Shown: one piece after another, positions 43,998 to 55,658 of the stretch
Position numbering within the stretch: position 1 is the stretch's first letter
Layout of the letters: every line of letters begins with the position of its first letter
NCBI RefSeq assembly: GCF_024763615.1
Contig: NC_077222.1
Coordinates: 10,168,001 to 10,232,000, forward strand
Length of the DNA stretch: 64,000 nucleotides
Origin: Phlebotomus papatasi
Lineage: Eukaryota; Arthropoda; Insecta; Diptera; Psychodidae
Direction: 5' to 3'
Translations under genes and position numbers: made by a program
The notes under the pieces: model-generated
Told to the model about the DNA's origin: nothing
What the model saw: only the letters and a program-made list of their open reading frames with translations
Database searches by the model: none

Positions 43998-44253
43998 GGG
44001 CTGTCCAGAATTTGCCTAGGAACACACCAAGGACTTTTCCTTAAAGCGCAGTTTTTAAACTTTATAGACTTATGTTCGCGCTAAACCAAGCTAGTTTCTT
44101 TTGGGTACTGGCTAAGAAAATGTATAGCACATGTCTAGGACATAAGGATTGCTTTCACCGATCATACATGTTCGATCAGATCAGTGGAGACTATCCTTAA
44201 ATGCTAGAATTAATGAAAAGCTTACGAAAACCGGGGGTGCAGAGTCACTCCAT

Positions 44254-44425
44254 CACTGAGAGAAATCGGAAAAAGTTAAACTAATATTCCGAAAATGTTA
44301 ATTTTACCCTGCATCCTGCAGCATTGATCCAAAATCGGTGCAAATATTACCCTTCCTGAGTGTATTAGGGGTTAAGGGTACCCTTTTTCATGTTAATTTT
44401 ACCCTTAAAAAGGTGTAAATTTTTT
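44254..44425. mobile_element. MITE family CACTGAGAGAAAT, copy truncated on the right
   Basis: The left end CACTGAGAGAAATCGGAAAA and interior (CATTAATCC..., TGTATTAGGGGTTAA, AATTTTACCCTTAAAAAGG) match 50,148-50,403. The copy stops at about 44,425, just before the element at 44,442. Confidence 0.7.
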
Positions 44426-44441
44426 TATTTTCAAAATTATG

Positions 44442-45365
44442 TAGGGTGGAATAACCGGCTATCGCCATGTTTAGGAAAAAATTAAATTCATTTAATCATA
44501 ACTTTTGAATCCTTGTTACAAGATAAGTCAAATTTGACACAAAGTTACTTAGATGTATTGGCTCTGGATACGTGAATACAATAATCCTAGAACATAACGC
44601 TGGACTACTTAAAAAACAGATTTTTATTAATAATGCAAAAATAACCATTTCGTCGCCACTTTTTACCACTTTTCGCCAGTTTTGTAAAATTTGTAACCAC
44701 TTCTCGCCACCCACTTGAAAAGAACCACACTCGGTTATTTTAGGCAATGCTATGAAAAGAATACATTCACCATTTCTCTTTCTTTGTGATCACTTTATTA
44801 TTACTCTCTTTAAATTATTTTTCTTCACTTTTATTTGAGAAATCAAATTATGGGGCTTTTGCAGAAAGTAAACAATGCAGATTTGACAACTGAGAATGTA
44901 CGAAGTGAAGTTAGCGTCGCCTATTGAAAAGATATGGCGACAGGTGGTAAAATCAATTCCAGAATATTACCACTTCTCGCCATGCCTTATTTTTATACAA
45001 AAATAATATAAAATGAAATATTAATTGACTAAATACAAATTTTATGTATTCCACAAGTGCAATTAAATATTCAATAGACAAATTATTTACCCAAATAGGT
45101 ATTTTTGGCCTGATGAAAATTTGACGACACTTAGTACATTTGGTAAGAGATGTTGGATTTGATGCACTTGCTTAAAATATTGCTCTAAAAAGTGATCAAA
45201 ATCGTGAATCCAAAACGAATAATTATTATTTTTCGATTCTATGCGTAGAAGCAGAAACAATACAAAAAAATTGCGACTCATTTATTTCATAAATTGCGAA
45301 AATTAGCGATTTCAATGTAAGTGGCGAGAAGTGGGGCACTGGCGAGAACTGGTGATTCCACCCTA
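44442..45365. mobile_element. TA-flanked non-autonomous transposon, tip GGGTGGAATMACC
   Basis: Left TAGGGTGGAATAACCGGC, right complement TAGGGTGGAATCACCAGT, with TA on both sides; about 924 bp. CGCCA/TGGCG motifs such as CCACTTCTCGCCA and TGGCGAGAAGTGG recur near both ends and inside. No ORF of note. Confidence 0.75.
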
Positions 45366-45606
45366 TGTCTGAAGTACACCACTCTCCTCTACTTACTTTC
45401 TTTTATATTTAGAGTTAGCTCAGATAAATTTATTTTATTTATTTGGAAAGTCTCTTCAAAATATTGTTATGGATCAGACTTTAAAGACCTTTAGAATGGG
45501 AGGAAGAGACTAGGTCCTGGGCCAATGCCAATTGGAAGACTTAGCGTTCACTTGAAACTTAACTATTAATTGAGCATTGTTATTCCATATAATGAGTGCG
45601 GTGGCA

Positions 45607-45986
45607 GCCAAAATCCTGAAAGCCAAAATCCCGAAAGCCAAAATCCCGAACGCCAAAATCCCGAAAGCCAAAATCCCGAAAGCCAAAATCTCGAACGCCA
45701 AAATCCCGAAAGCCAAAATCCCGAAAGCCAAAATCCCAAATTTTCAAAATCCTGAAAGGGATGAAATTATATGGAGGAAAATGTTTAGAATAATTTCCCA
45801 AGACACCGAAGATTTCCCTTTGCCTCCAGCAGCACGCGCGTGCAATCATAGGAGTAGCTACGACATTTTCGAGAATTCGGAATTTGGCTTTCGGGATTTT
45901 GGCTTTCGGGATTTTGGCTTTCGGGATTTTGGCGTTCGAGATTTTGGCATTCGGGATTTTGGCTTTCGGGATTTTGACCGGGACCC
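45607..45986. mobile_element. Foldback element with 15-bp repeats, second copy
   Basis: About nine direct units of CCAAAATCCCGAAAG or CCAAAATCCCGAACG (45,607-45,750), a core at 45,755-45,870, then units of TTCGGGATTTTGGC and the tip TTTTGACCGGGACCC. The core is homologous, in reverse, to that of 3,934-4,696 (for example GATGAAATTATATGGA against GAAACGAAATTATACAGA). The left tip is missing. A third tip fragment (GTCCCAGTCAAAATCACG) lies at 46,163-46,196. Confidence 0.8.
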
Positions 45987-46199
45987 CTTCGGGAGTAGTA
46001 CCATAATAGATCGGAAAACCAAGTCCAACGAATAGCGGCCCTTGCTATCCTGACTCCTACGGCGCAGATACCATATCACATAAGGCGTACCGCCTCGAGT
46101 AGCCGACTTTACCATACAGGGGAAAATACCAACTATTCTAATCCGATATTATGCCACTCATTGCGTCCCAGTCAAAATCACGAAAGCCAAAATCCCTGG

Positions 46200-46850
46200 G
46201 ATTTCGGGGGGCAATTTCGACACATTGCAAAAATAAAGATTTTAGCCCTTCCACCCTCACCTTCCTTCAAAGTTGCATAAACTTCGTCTCCATTCCCGGA
46301 AGAAATTGGCCAAACTTGTCGTTCAGAAGAGAGGGTATAGGCCTCGAGGACACTCTAAATGAGGCATGGCGAAGAGGAATTCCGACTCTGAAGTACTACA
46401 AATACCTCCGCTGCAATCATAGTGTTTGAAGAAGCGGTCTTAGGAGTAGGCGGTCTCACCTTTCTTCATAGGTCATCTAGATTTAGAGGGAGCCACGCCC
46501 TTGACGCTCTCTCTGGAATTGATCTGCTGGATCTGTCCACCAAGGTAAGGAGTAACAAGCATGACAAAGCCCTTGTTCGAGGAGGCGTGCTCGTGCACAA
46601 ATAGCGGCTATGTATGGGGGCAACAGCTTCGTCACTTCCTGAAGATCAGTTTATTATTCTCGGTTTCATTCTTCTCCCTCCGATGATAACCAAGAAGAGG
46701 CTAAAACCTCGTCTCATCCCGGAGGGTTATAGAATACCCTTAGTTCAAACTCAACCCCATAGTACAGACGAAGGCCTGTCTTTCATACCGCCATTCCAGT
46801 CGCTCTTTGAGCTCATACCTTTCAATGGCTATAAATTTTAGGGTACTTCA
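46200..46850. other. GC-richer block with short linked frames, origin unknown
   Basis: Base composition is clearly higher in GC than the surroundings. Plus-strand frames at 46,151-46,429, 46,422-46,604 and 46,614-46,841 follow each other with little gap. The peptide pieces (ALVRGGVLVHK, LKPRLIPEGYRIPLV) are not recognised. It may be a decayed TE ORF or a fragment of a host gene. No splice structure could be supported. Confidence 0.3.
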
Positions 46851-47005
46851 AGCTCTTTAAAGTTTCTTCAAATTCCATTTTGAATTTTTGAATTTTGAAA
46901 TTCTAATTCATTTTGAAAAAAATTATTTTTTCAAAAAGAAATATAGGTGGATAAAATACAGTTTAAAAATTAAAATCTTTTCTAACACATGCAGCTTTCT
47001 CATTC

Positions 47006-47224
47006 TAGAGTACGATGGGGTAATTCGGAAACATGCCTATTTTGGAATTTTGAGATTGTCTCACCGTTTCAGATGGTCAAAGAAAAAGAGAAAACCACGA
47101 AGAAATACAAGGCTTTAAGATCGAGAGTACTTCTTCGCTTTTTTTTCTTTTGCCACCTAAAACTGTTAGGAAATCTCAAAGTTCCAAGTTAGACAATGAT
47201 TCCAAATTACCCCATCTTACCCTA
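47006..47224. mobile_element. TA-flanked MITE, tip GGGTAAGATGGGGTAATTTGG
   Basis: Left TAGAGTACGATGGGGTAATTC, right AAATTACCCCATCTTACCCTA, with TA ends; about 219 bp. A truncated relative starts at 48,952 (TAAGGTAAGATGGGGTAATT). Confidence 0.75.
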
Positions 47225-48600
47225 CAAGTAAATAAACCTTAAAGTGTTATAGTTCCTTTTACATTTTGTTTCTCAAAAAGCTCAAAAGCTCTTCCACCGT
47301 TATTTCCGAAATTGATTCAGTTACAATTTTAAATAGAATCTTATACACAAAATATTTCTTAAGCTTTATTGCAATCGCTTCCAATTATAAAATTCTTAGA
47401 AGTCTTGCAGAATATTAAAGCTTTCTTGTGAAATCAGAGACAAACTACCTACATCTCCTTTCCGTTTGTTAGATTGTAATTGAAATTCTTATCTCCTGTA
47501 TATTAAACTTAAAAGCTCTTCAAAGCCTTGGAAACATTCTATTAAAATCTTCTTGAAATTTCTTGCCATTATTAATTATTTAAAGTGGATTCCTGTGCGA
47601 ATTTTCCAACAGTGTATGCACTTAAATAAGTCTGAGTTGTAAAGCATGTTTACGGTGATATTCCCACTAAATGCTCACCTTAAACATTTTACACAATGAG
47701 ATCTTACATTGAGGTGGATGGAATTTGATGTTAGCAAATGGGGTATTATTCTAAGACGTCTGCGTCATACAATATTTTAAGCGTTTGTGTTGTAGAATCC
47801 TAACCTGCAGGGCGTAAAATTGGGTGGTGTAGAAGTTAATTAGGATTACTACGTAATCGCTTTATCACACGGAAAACCTCCATACGATGCTATCAGGCAG
47901 ACACTTGAAAAGATGTGTTTACAGAAGGAATTTTCAGACATGAATCCCACCCACTCTTTCACATCCATGCGGCCCCAAAAAGGCGACAAATGGATGCTGG
48001 AGTATCAGGGCAGAAAAATTGAGGGCCCCTGATTGAGAGCTTTTTGGGTAAGGAAAATTAGACAAATTTACTTTTCTCATATTCTGCTGGTCTATGTACA
48101 AGTTTTTCCTGCCATTCTGTTGCTTGGGTACAAAAACAGCTGAGAAATCATTTTGCTAGCAGACGCCCCCAATTTACATCAAATTGAATTAATTTAATGA
48201 TTCACCCATCGCGAATATTTACTCTATGATTTTCCACCCTCGATACTACTAAAGTAAATAAAATTTAAATAGATTGATTGAAGACAAATAGTATATGCTT
48301 GAGGGATTTCTTGAGTGAAACTTTCTGCATTTCCCCAAGGTTCGCATTGTCTGTGGACGAAGAAAAACTTTCATAAAACTTATGGTAAATAGTTGGAGAA
48401 TTATGGAAAGATGGTGTTTCTATACAAATACTCTGCGACTTTTGTAGATAAATGTATAATTAAGGAAATTCACTTCTACAGACTTTTCAGCGAAGAAACA
48501 AAGTTATAAATTAAAAGTTAGTTTTTTTGATGACCCTAAATTATAATGGAATTTTTATTAAAGATTTAAAGAATTCTCGGTTTCTCTTTATTGTAAACTC
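47225..48600. other. No gene recognised
   Basis: AT-rich; unique-looking from about 47,600 to 48,360. No frame, RNA gene or repeat boundary could be supported. Confidence 0.35.
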
Positions 48601-48606
48601 GGTGTG

Positions 48607-48786
48607 TAGGGGGAGATGAGGCTACATTGAAAACGATATTTTTCACATAACATAGTGTAATTAAGATAAACGAAACAATTGTGGAACTAAATTAAATTAT
48701 GGTTAAGACTATTTATCTTTATAAAAATATGCGAGAAATAATATTATCATGTAGCCCCAGCTTCAATGTAGCCCTACCTTCCCCTA
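48607..48786. mobile_element. TA-flanked MITE, GGGGGAGATGAGGCTACATTG family
   Basis: Left TAGGGGGAGATGAGGCTACA, right TGTAGCCCTACCTTCCCCTA, TA ends, 180 bp. A partial neighbour begins at about 48,798 (AAGGAGAGGCGGGGCTACAT) with no matching right end, and the element at 22,054 is a relative. Confidence 0.8.
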
Positions 48787-48951
48787 AGGTATTTTAGCAT
48801 AAGGAGAGGCGGGGCTACATTACAATGAACTAGGGCTACATTTAAGACGATATTTTTTTAGATATTTCTAAAATAAATTGTACCTAACCATATTTTAATT
48901 TAAACCCATAATTATTTTGCCATTCTAAATGCCATTAAGGTAAGATGGGGT

Positions 48952-49040
48952 AATTTGGAATCATGTCTAATTCTCAACTTTGAGATTTCCGAACAGTTTT
49001 AGATGGTAAAAAGAAAAAAACAACGAAGAAGTACTCGTGA
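48952..49040. mobile_element. Truncated MITE, relative of 47,006-47,224
   Basis: Starts TAAGGTAAGATGGGGTAATT and continues with AACTTTGAGATTTCC and AGATGGTAAAAAGAAAAA, matching the reverse complement of the 47-kb copy and then its left half. No right terminus. Confidence 0.6.
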
Positions 49041-50147
49041 ATATGAAGGCCTGTTTTTGGGACCACCTCAACATAAGTAATGATAGTAATAATAAAAACG
49101 TGGGGTAGTTGTAAACACTGCCATTTTTTAAATTATACATTAGACATTATAGGGCGGGATCTATAAGAATTAATAGATAGAGATCCTTGTCCACTGACAG
49201 CTGAGCAACACGGCCGGCAACATAATTTTCGTAGTTCCGCTGCTCACCACCATGAACGCAAAACAGTGTCCTTCACATATATTTAGTAAGGGGTATTTTG
49301 TATGGGAGCTTCTTAAAAGTAAGGTATGAAAGATAGGGGTTAATTGAGGCTATAATCCACGCTTACCTGGTCAGACGGGAGATTTCAAGACCTTTCCAAA
49401 AAAATTCAAACTTAAGTAAATCCGTTGCGAAATATAGACTCCAGGGTTATTTAACTTTGAAAAATTAGATATCGAATATTTTTTGGGCATGGACCACCTT
49501 CGATACATATCCGAAAATGAAAGAAATTACGGAAGTCGTTTTCTAGAAAAATCCAAATAATATGGTTTTGTAGGGATTGGAACGGGGTGGCGATGGTTTG
49601 GAAAAATGCCTCGGTAGAGAATGTTTTTTAAGGGGAGGTCACCGAAGACCGAATATCAAAAGTCATATTCCATCAATTTCCTAAGTTAATTATCTTTGTA
49701 TTCATTAAATCAGTCGTTAAATATTGTCTGAGGTTGATGGAGGTTGTTTATAACCAAAATTAGTTTAAATGTTTCACAATAAACTTGAAAATTTACGTAT
49801 CTTTTCAATATTCTTTAAAAATTAAATTGGTAAACCTGTTGAATTCGTACTGTACACTACATCTTCATTTCTATCCATCTATCTGTCCCTTAATTACAAT
49901 AACTATATGCCAGAATTATCGATTTTACAAAGAGATTCTACAGATTTTACTCATTGGATTTTGCAAAGGCACAACTCTAGACAGAAAATTGTTTTAAATA
50001 AAACGCTATCGAAATTTCTCTAATCCTTTTGTGTAAATATTGGAAAAAAATAAAAAAAAACTCCATAAAGTATTACTTCGTACTACTAAAAGTTATCTTG
50101 TAGCTAGAGTTGTGCCCTTGTAATATTGAATGAATGATAATAAGATC

Positions 50148-50403
50148 TACACTGAGAGAAATCCGAAAAAGTTAAAATAACATTCCGGAAATGTTAATTT
50201 TACCCTGCAGTATTGATCCGAAATCGGTGTAAATATTACCTTTTTAGGTGTATTAGGGGTTAAATTAACCCTTTTTCATGTTAATTTTACCTTTAAAAAG
50301 GTGTAAAATTAACATTAAAAAATGTTGATATATTTTTACACCTAAAAGGTGTTAAAGTTACGAGGAAAAAAAGTTAATCGCACCCTCTTTTTTTCTCAGT
50401 GTA
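50148..50403. mobile_element. MITE family CACTGAGAGAAAT, intact copy
   Basis: Left TACACTGAGAGAAATCCG, right CTCTTTTTTTCTCAGTGTA, with TA flanks, 256 bp. The interior is a chain of small palindromes (CATTCCGGAAATG, ACATTAAAAAATGT, ACACCTAAAAGGTGT). It is the reference for copies at 9,975, 44,254 and 52,487. Confidence 0.85.
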
Positions 50404-52207
50404 TGTTTTTAAAACATAGGGCAAGGTTTTGAGGCTTTGCACACACTCTGACTTTAAGCACTTTATAATTTTTCCCATCTGACCTAGTTTATTCAAGGAA
50501 TGTATTTCCTAAGACTACCTTTTTAAATTATTTTGAGAAAAATATGATGTATTCGAAGGCTGAGTGTGTACGAAGCTTGAAAGCCTTCCCTTACTTTAAA
50601 ATTAAAAGAATGTCATAATGGAGTTTATCTATAGTTGTCCTAGTTTGTGATGGATCTATCTATAGCCCAAACGATTAGAGATATTGATTTATGTATTGAG
50701 CGACACCTTCTTCCTTACACCCTTCTATAATATCATAAAATAAAAATATAGTAAGGTGGGGTAACTGGATCATTTTCCGAAGAGTGCTACTTAAACGCTT
50801 GTTTTTGGACTGATGAAATTCTTTTTTACTTCTTCTAAATCCATAGAATTATTCACTGTTTCATTCAGAAACATAATATAAAAAAATTATCAAAAATATT
50901 AAAGAAAATTTGTAAAATAATGATAATACTGAAATAAAGCAGCATGCACTAACTGGGTCGCCTTTTCGCTAATTCACTTTTAATTAAACCTTTGGATTTA
51001 AAATACTTATTTTATAAGGGAAAAATACTAAATGTTTTCAGTCAACCAGGTATTATTAGCGAAAATATCACTGCTAGAAAATTTTTAGTGAAGAACCCAG
51101 CTGGCACAAGATTGAAATGAGTCGATTACACTCACTTATTTAATGGATAAAAATATTATTTTTGCTTTTTCTCAAACTTGAATAGTGGTATTATGTTACA
51201 GTAGTGACTATATTACGGAAATAAAAATAAAAATATTATTTTAAGTGGATTAGTCATAAACGATCCAGATAGCGAAGCGCCCGGATTAGCACACTTGACT
51301 ATAATGTGCTTTTAGAAAGCTTTCTTAGTTTGTTAATTTGTTGAACTTCCAGTGTGGTTGCCATAGAAGTGATGCATAGTTTGCAGTTGAAGGACTTCAT
51401 TGTTTGCATCTAGAGGGACTAGGTGCCTTAACTTTAAGTGAAAAGTGGCTCTATTCGCGATGTTGACAACCCTCAATTGCAAAATATCCCCCATCCAAAA
51501 AGCAAAAGAGAGACTGAAAGGAAAACTTGTGCAATATCCCGCCCCTGGGGGTGTTACTGAAAAGCTTTCAAGTGCAGGTCTGGGTAAGTGTTGGCTGGAG
51601 AACAATACGCCGGATGATCCATCATGGAAAAGTGAGAGACAAGCTGCAACTCGGGCACTTGAGAGGAATTTTCCCGAGAGTGCATCGTGTGAATATTCAT
51701 GAAGAACCCTCCGCTAGTTTGGAAATTAATAAAGTTCTACACCACCTTGACACACACCCTCACAATGCCGCCATCCGCAAGTCCACCCCATTCATCCACC
51801 GTTCGCATTTATTTAAAAAGGATATCATGATTCATGATGACGAAGTTGACGATCAAAATGTGCACACGACACACCATAGTCACTCCCAGGAGTTCAACCT
51901 TCTTTTCTTTTTCAGACCCACCCCCCGAAACGCCTCTCATGACCTCAGTACTATCACTTTTCACCGTCAACTTTTGCACCAACTCTCACCTTTCCAAGCA
52001 CAAAATGCCCAAAGCTTCAGGAATTTTTCATAAGGGTACGCAAAAGTTAGACACCAACCTGACAATTTCAATTCAGACATCGCTTATCCACTTGCTAGCT
52101 ATCATAACCCAGGACGTCCATGTGACAAATTGTATCCCAATGGCAAGTGCAATATGCGCGATGGTACTGCATGAAACAAGTTCAAAAGTGCAGAATTTGT
52201 TGAGTGT
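50404..52207. other. No gene recognised
   Basis: One MITE-like end (TAAGGTGGGGTAACTGGATC) lies at about 50,754 without a partner. 51,300-52,200 is unique-looking with overlapping frames of 85-168 residues on plus and 90 on minus. None shows a domain, so I call none. Confidence 0.35.
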
Positions 52208-52418
52208 TAGGGGGAAGTGGGGCACCATCGAATTGGGATACTTTTGAAATTAGGCATTTTTCTTCTAAAGGAATTGAGGCTCATCATAATGTAATTTAAC
52301 TTCACGACTAGTTTATCGAGACAATTTGTATCATAGTTAGATCCAGTTCCATTTAAAAATAGGAGAAAAAGCCTTATTTCAAAGGTACCCCAATTTAAAG
52401 GTGCCCCACTTCCCCCTA
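52208..52418. mobile_element. TA-flanked MITE, GGGGGAAGTGGGGCACC family
   Basis: Left TAGGGGGAAGTGGGGCACC, right GGTGCCCCACTTCCCCCTA, with TA ends, 211 bp. The terminal 19 bp are perfect. The interior (GAATTGAGGCTCATCATAAT) matches the copies at 43.5-44.0 kb. Confidence 0.85.
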
Positions 52419-52486
52419 CACTATTTTCAGTGAATCATTGATGTGTACCATTAGAAAAACTGGATAAAAATGCGTTAAATTATTCC

Positions 52487-53325
52487 ATCACTGAGGGAAA
52501 TCTGAAAAAGTTAAAATTAAAATAACATTCCGGAAATGTTAATTTTACCCTGCATTATTGATCCGAAATCGGCGTAAATATTACCCTTTTTAGGTGTATT
52601 AGGGGTTAAATTAACCCTTTTCATGTCAATCTTACCCTTAAATAGGTGTAAAATGAACATTAAAAAATGTTGGTATATTTTACTGCTCGAAATCAAGGAA
52701 AGAGCATGATCGACTTTTTTTTCAATTTGTAACTATTTTTGTCACAGCTTAAACGGTAAGAGATATCAACTTCCGGTCTTCGATGACCCTTCCTCAAATG
52801 ACATTATCTCGTACCCAACCTCTTTATTTTTCACCCCTCCCCTTTCATACGTTCCCTATCTCCCAAAAATAGGTAAAAAATTGGGTTTTTCCAATTTTGC
52901 AAAAAATTTGCCCAAGCTTTTTCAATGATTTTTGGACATGCTTAAGAGCTAGTCCAGGCGAACATTTCGGCCAAACATACCTATGACCGGAAAATCCGCT
53001 ATTTTGAATTATTGAAGGTCAAAGGTAAACCACTTTGGAAGCCTCTTTTTTTCAACCAATTTGGTTGAATTAGGATTTTTTGAGAAGTATTGCAATTTCG
53101 AACCCGGCTGCATCGGTCTTCATCGGTTTACCGATTTTTTGATTTTCAAATGCTTTTGTGATTTATGAATGAATTTGAACTCTAGTGCATCAGTGATACC
53201 AAAAGATTATGCAAAAAAACTATTTCACGGTGAGCTCTATCTCGTGAGTTCGAGAATTCCGCAAAGCTGGGATGCCTTGCCATCTCTTTTACACATAAAA
53301 AGTGTTAAACTTTTTTTCTCAGTGA
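52487..53325. mobile_element. MITE family CACTGAGAGAAAT, copy split by a 604-bp insertion
   Basis: The left part (52,487-52,682) carries CACTGAGGGAAATC and the family interior. The right part (53,287-53,325) carries ACATAAAAAGTGTTAAAC and TTTTTTTCTCAGTG. The break falls inside the family's TATATTTTTACACC block. Confidence 0.8.
52683..53286. mobile_element. Insertion of unknown type with 5-bp TTTTA duplication
   Basis: TTTTA lies on both sides (52,678-52,682 and 53,287-53,291). The insert has no inverted termini. It carries AAGAGATATCAACTTCCGGT, a relative of the block in intron 1 of the 7.36 kb transposon, and further phrases such as CTATGACCGGAAAATCC. No ORF. Possibly a non-coding retroposed repeat. 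Confidence 0.6.
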
Positions 53326-53389
53326 TTTTAATTATTTATTGACAGTATTTTTAAGTTACCCTGTAGCCGATTGGCCGCAAAGTTTCACA

Positions 53390-54109
53390 GTAACGGAAAA
53401 ATCCATAGAATTTATCTCCTCCCGTCAAATAATTTCGTCAGAGATCTTTAAGTTTTCTGCAGAAAATATCTATACCTCTGCCGAAAATCTGCCGAGAAAT
53501 CTGTAGTTACTCCTACGAATTTTATTTGGGCTTGGGACAAAATTCGTCAGAAATTTTTGCAGATTTTCTGACGAATCCTGGTGCATACTCTGACGAATTT
53601 CTGTAGATATTTTGCCGATTTTCTGTAGATTTTTTTTCTACATTCCAGACTTTCCAGATAGCTGTGTCTGAAAATATTTTTCATTGAATTTGTTTGCAAA
53701 ATTCAATAGAGTAATTCTTTGTGATTTCACAGTATTTATATAAAATAAAGAATTCTGCGACGCCGTGTTATAAGTAGAGAATAGTGAAGTGATATCTTTA
53801 AACACAGTGTCGACCTAAATTTCGTGTTTTTGTATCATTCCATGGGTGATTTTTAAGAAATTAGTATTTTTGCTCGCATTTTTTTTTATTTATCTAAAAT
53901 GTTAAATCGGTAATGCTTGTTAAGCAGAGCATAATATTTTCTTTGTAACTTCTACAGTTTCTTGATAAATCAACAATATTTTTGTTGAGACAATGGAGAC
54001 TATGCAGATGTCCTATGCAGAAATTCTGCCGAAAATCTATAGATTTTCTGACAAAAATTCTGCAGAAAATCTACAGATTTCCTCTGAATGTACTAGAATA
54101 TACCGTTAC
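53390..54109. mobile_element. Foldback-like element rich in CTGCAGAAAATCTACAGA repeats
   Basis: GTAACGG at 53,390 pairs with CCGTTAC at 54,103-54,109. Just inside both ends are many variants of TCTGCAGAAAATCTACAGA and TTCGTCAGA, facing each other (53,450-53,640 and 54,010-54,085). The middle is AT-rich. No ORF. Confidence 0.5.
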
Positions 54110-55655
54110 AATTCAAAAAACCTCCGAGTAAAATCGGCAGGTAGAGCAATGATTTGACGGGCTATTTCTATGCGTGAGCTTCCGGGGAAATAAACTCTAA
54201 TATTCCGCTTAACATTCCGCGGAGCTATCGGCTTTTCTTCACGTGGATTTCCTTGAAAAAAAATCCGTAGTATTTTCTTGCAATTATCTAAGAGCATTCC
54301 CTGGAAATTGAAACAAAATTTCCATTGAATATTACTAGTATATTTTCTGGTATCTTTCCGGTCAAGACTCCATGGAAGTAAACGCGAAAATCGAAAATTT
54401 CGCCCTAACGCTATAATTCTTGCAAGTTAGACATACTCAAATGTACAATGTGGTAGCAATATTTTCAACTCAAAAGTAGAACAACTTAAATAACATTACG
54501 TAAAAGTCCATTTTTTTCGTTTTTAGAAATATGAGGTGATAAGGAAGTTACGACAATCGCTGATCTAATTAACGAATTTATTAGGCCTTTGCTTTAAAAA
54601 AATCCCAAAGCCTCAAAATGCCATTAAAATCGCCGCTGTGCGGTATATAGAAAAGCAATTGAACTGTGTGAAATTGCCCCATCCTGTTCTACTAAATAAT
54701 GGAAAATCGTGAAGTTAAACATGCATAACTGAACTCGACAAATGCCTGAAAATTTCCAAAGGATGTTACTCGAGATTTGCCCCATAATCCTTTTCCGTTG
54801 TCGCCGAATTTGCAACAAGTTTTTATGGTGCCTAGTAAAATGGTTTGTTTGCAATTAAAATGCGTCGCTAAATTGCCAAAAGCGCCATTATACTGCTTTA
54901 GTGCAAAAGCTCCCGGAAGTATATCCTTGTGTGCTGACAAATTGAAAGGGAGGGTAATTTGGGGATTGACGTGAACTTCAATAAAATTCACGGATCATTA
55001 AATTTTTTGGTAGAAGGAGCATGAGGGAAGTGAATCATTTGGCATTTGGGTGGGAAAGCCCACCCACGGGGATGCTTTTAATCTGTCGTTTGAACACACA
55101 ACACATATCCTGAAGCCAATACGAGGGGATCAGTCCACGTGGTGTGTCTCCAAGATGATGGATAAAATTCTCAGAAGCTTCAAGTGGGGCTTCATCACGT
55201 ATTCCACCACCTGTGTCAGTCGATGTCTCCGTCACAGCTCCAAGGCGGAATGTTGAGCCTCTCAAATTTACAATCCATACCTTTTCCGCCGATTTTTGCC
55301 AGCGGAAAAAATTCTCTACACGACCCTCGTCTTTTTTCCCTGAGCTCCTCTTCAGGTACCATCCCTATAAAATAAGGTTGTTCGCCACTCCTCGGAGTCT
55401 CCAAGGACACACGTTGGAATCTTCCGAGATTCTTCGCTGAGAAATCGTCTTACCGTAGAGATTCTGCTAAATATTTATAGAAACGGCTTATACAACCTGC
55501 GAAAGAGCTTTTCCACCGTATTGCTCTGGAGGTTGGTCACCAACGCTAAGACGGCAGTGGACGCTAACTATTTTCTCACTTAGAATTTTGAGCGAAAAGC
55601 GACACGAGTCATTTTGCCGAGGAGTTTAAGTTCATCTCACTCAGAGAAAGAGTAT
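54110..55655. other. No gene recognised
   Basis: 54,600-55,440 is unique-looking, with overlapping frames of 63-99 residues on both strands and no domain. Possibly host non-coding DNA. Confidence 0.35.
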
Positions 55656-55658
55656 CGA

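Noticed and set aside
45510..46115. Long ORFs on both strands with repeating SQNPE-, KAKIP- or GFRDF-like peptides
   Set aside because: They are translations of the 15-bp DNA repeat of a foldback element; a repeat length divisible by three keeps all frames open.
51527..52247. Overlapping plus-strand ORFs of 168 and 137 residues
   Set aside because: No domain and three open frames in the same stretch, with the last running into a MITE at 52,208.
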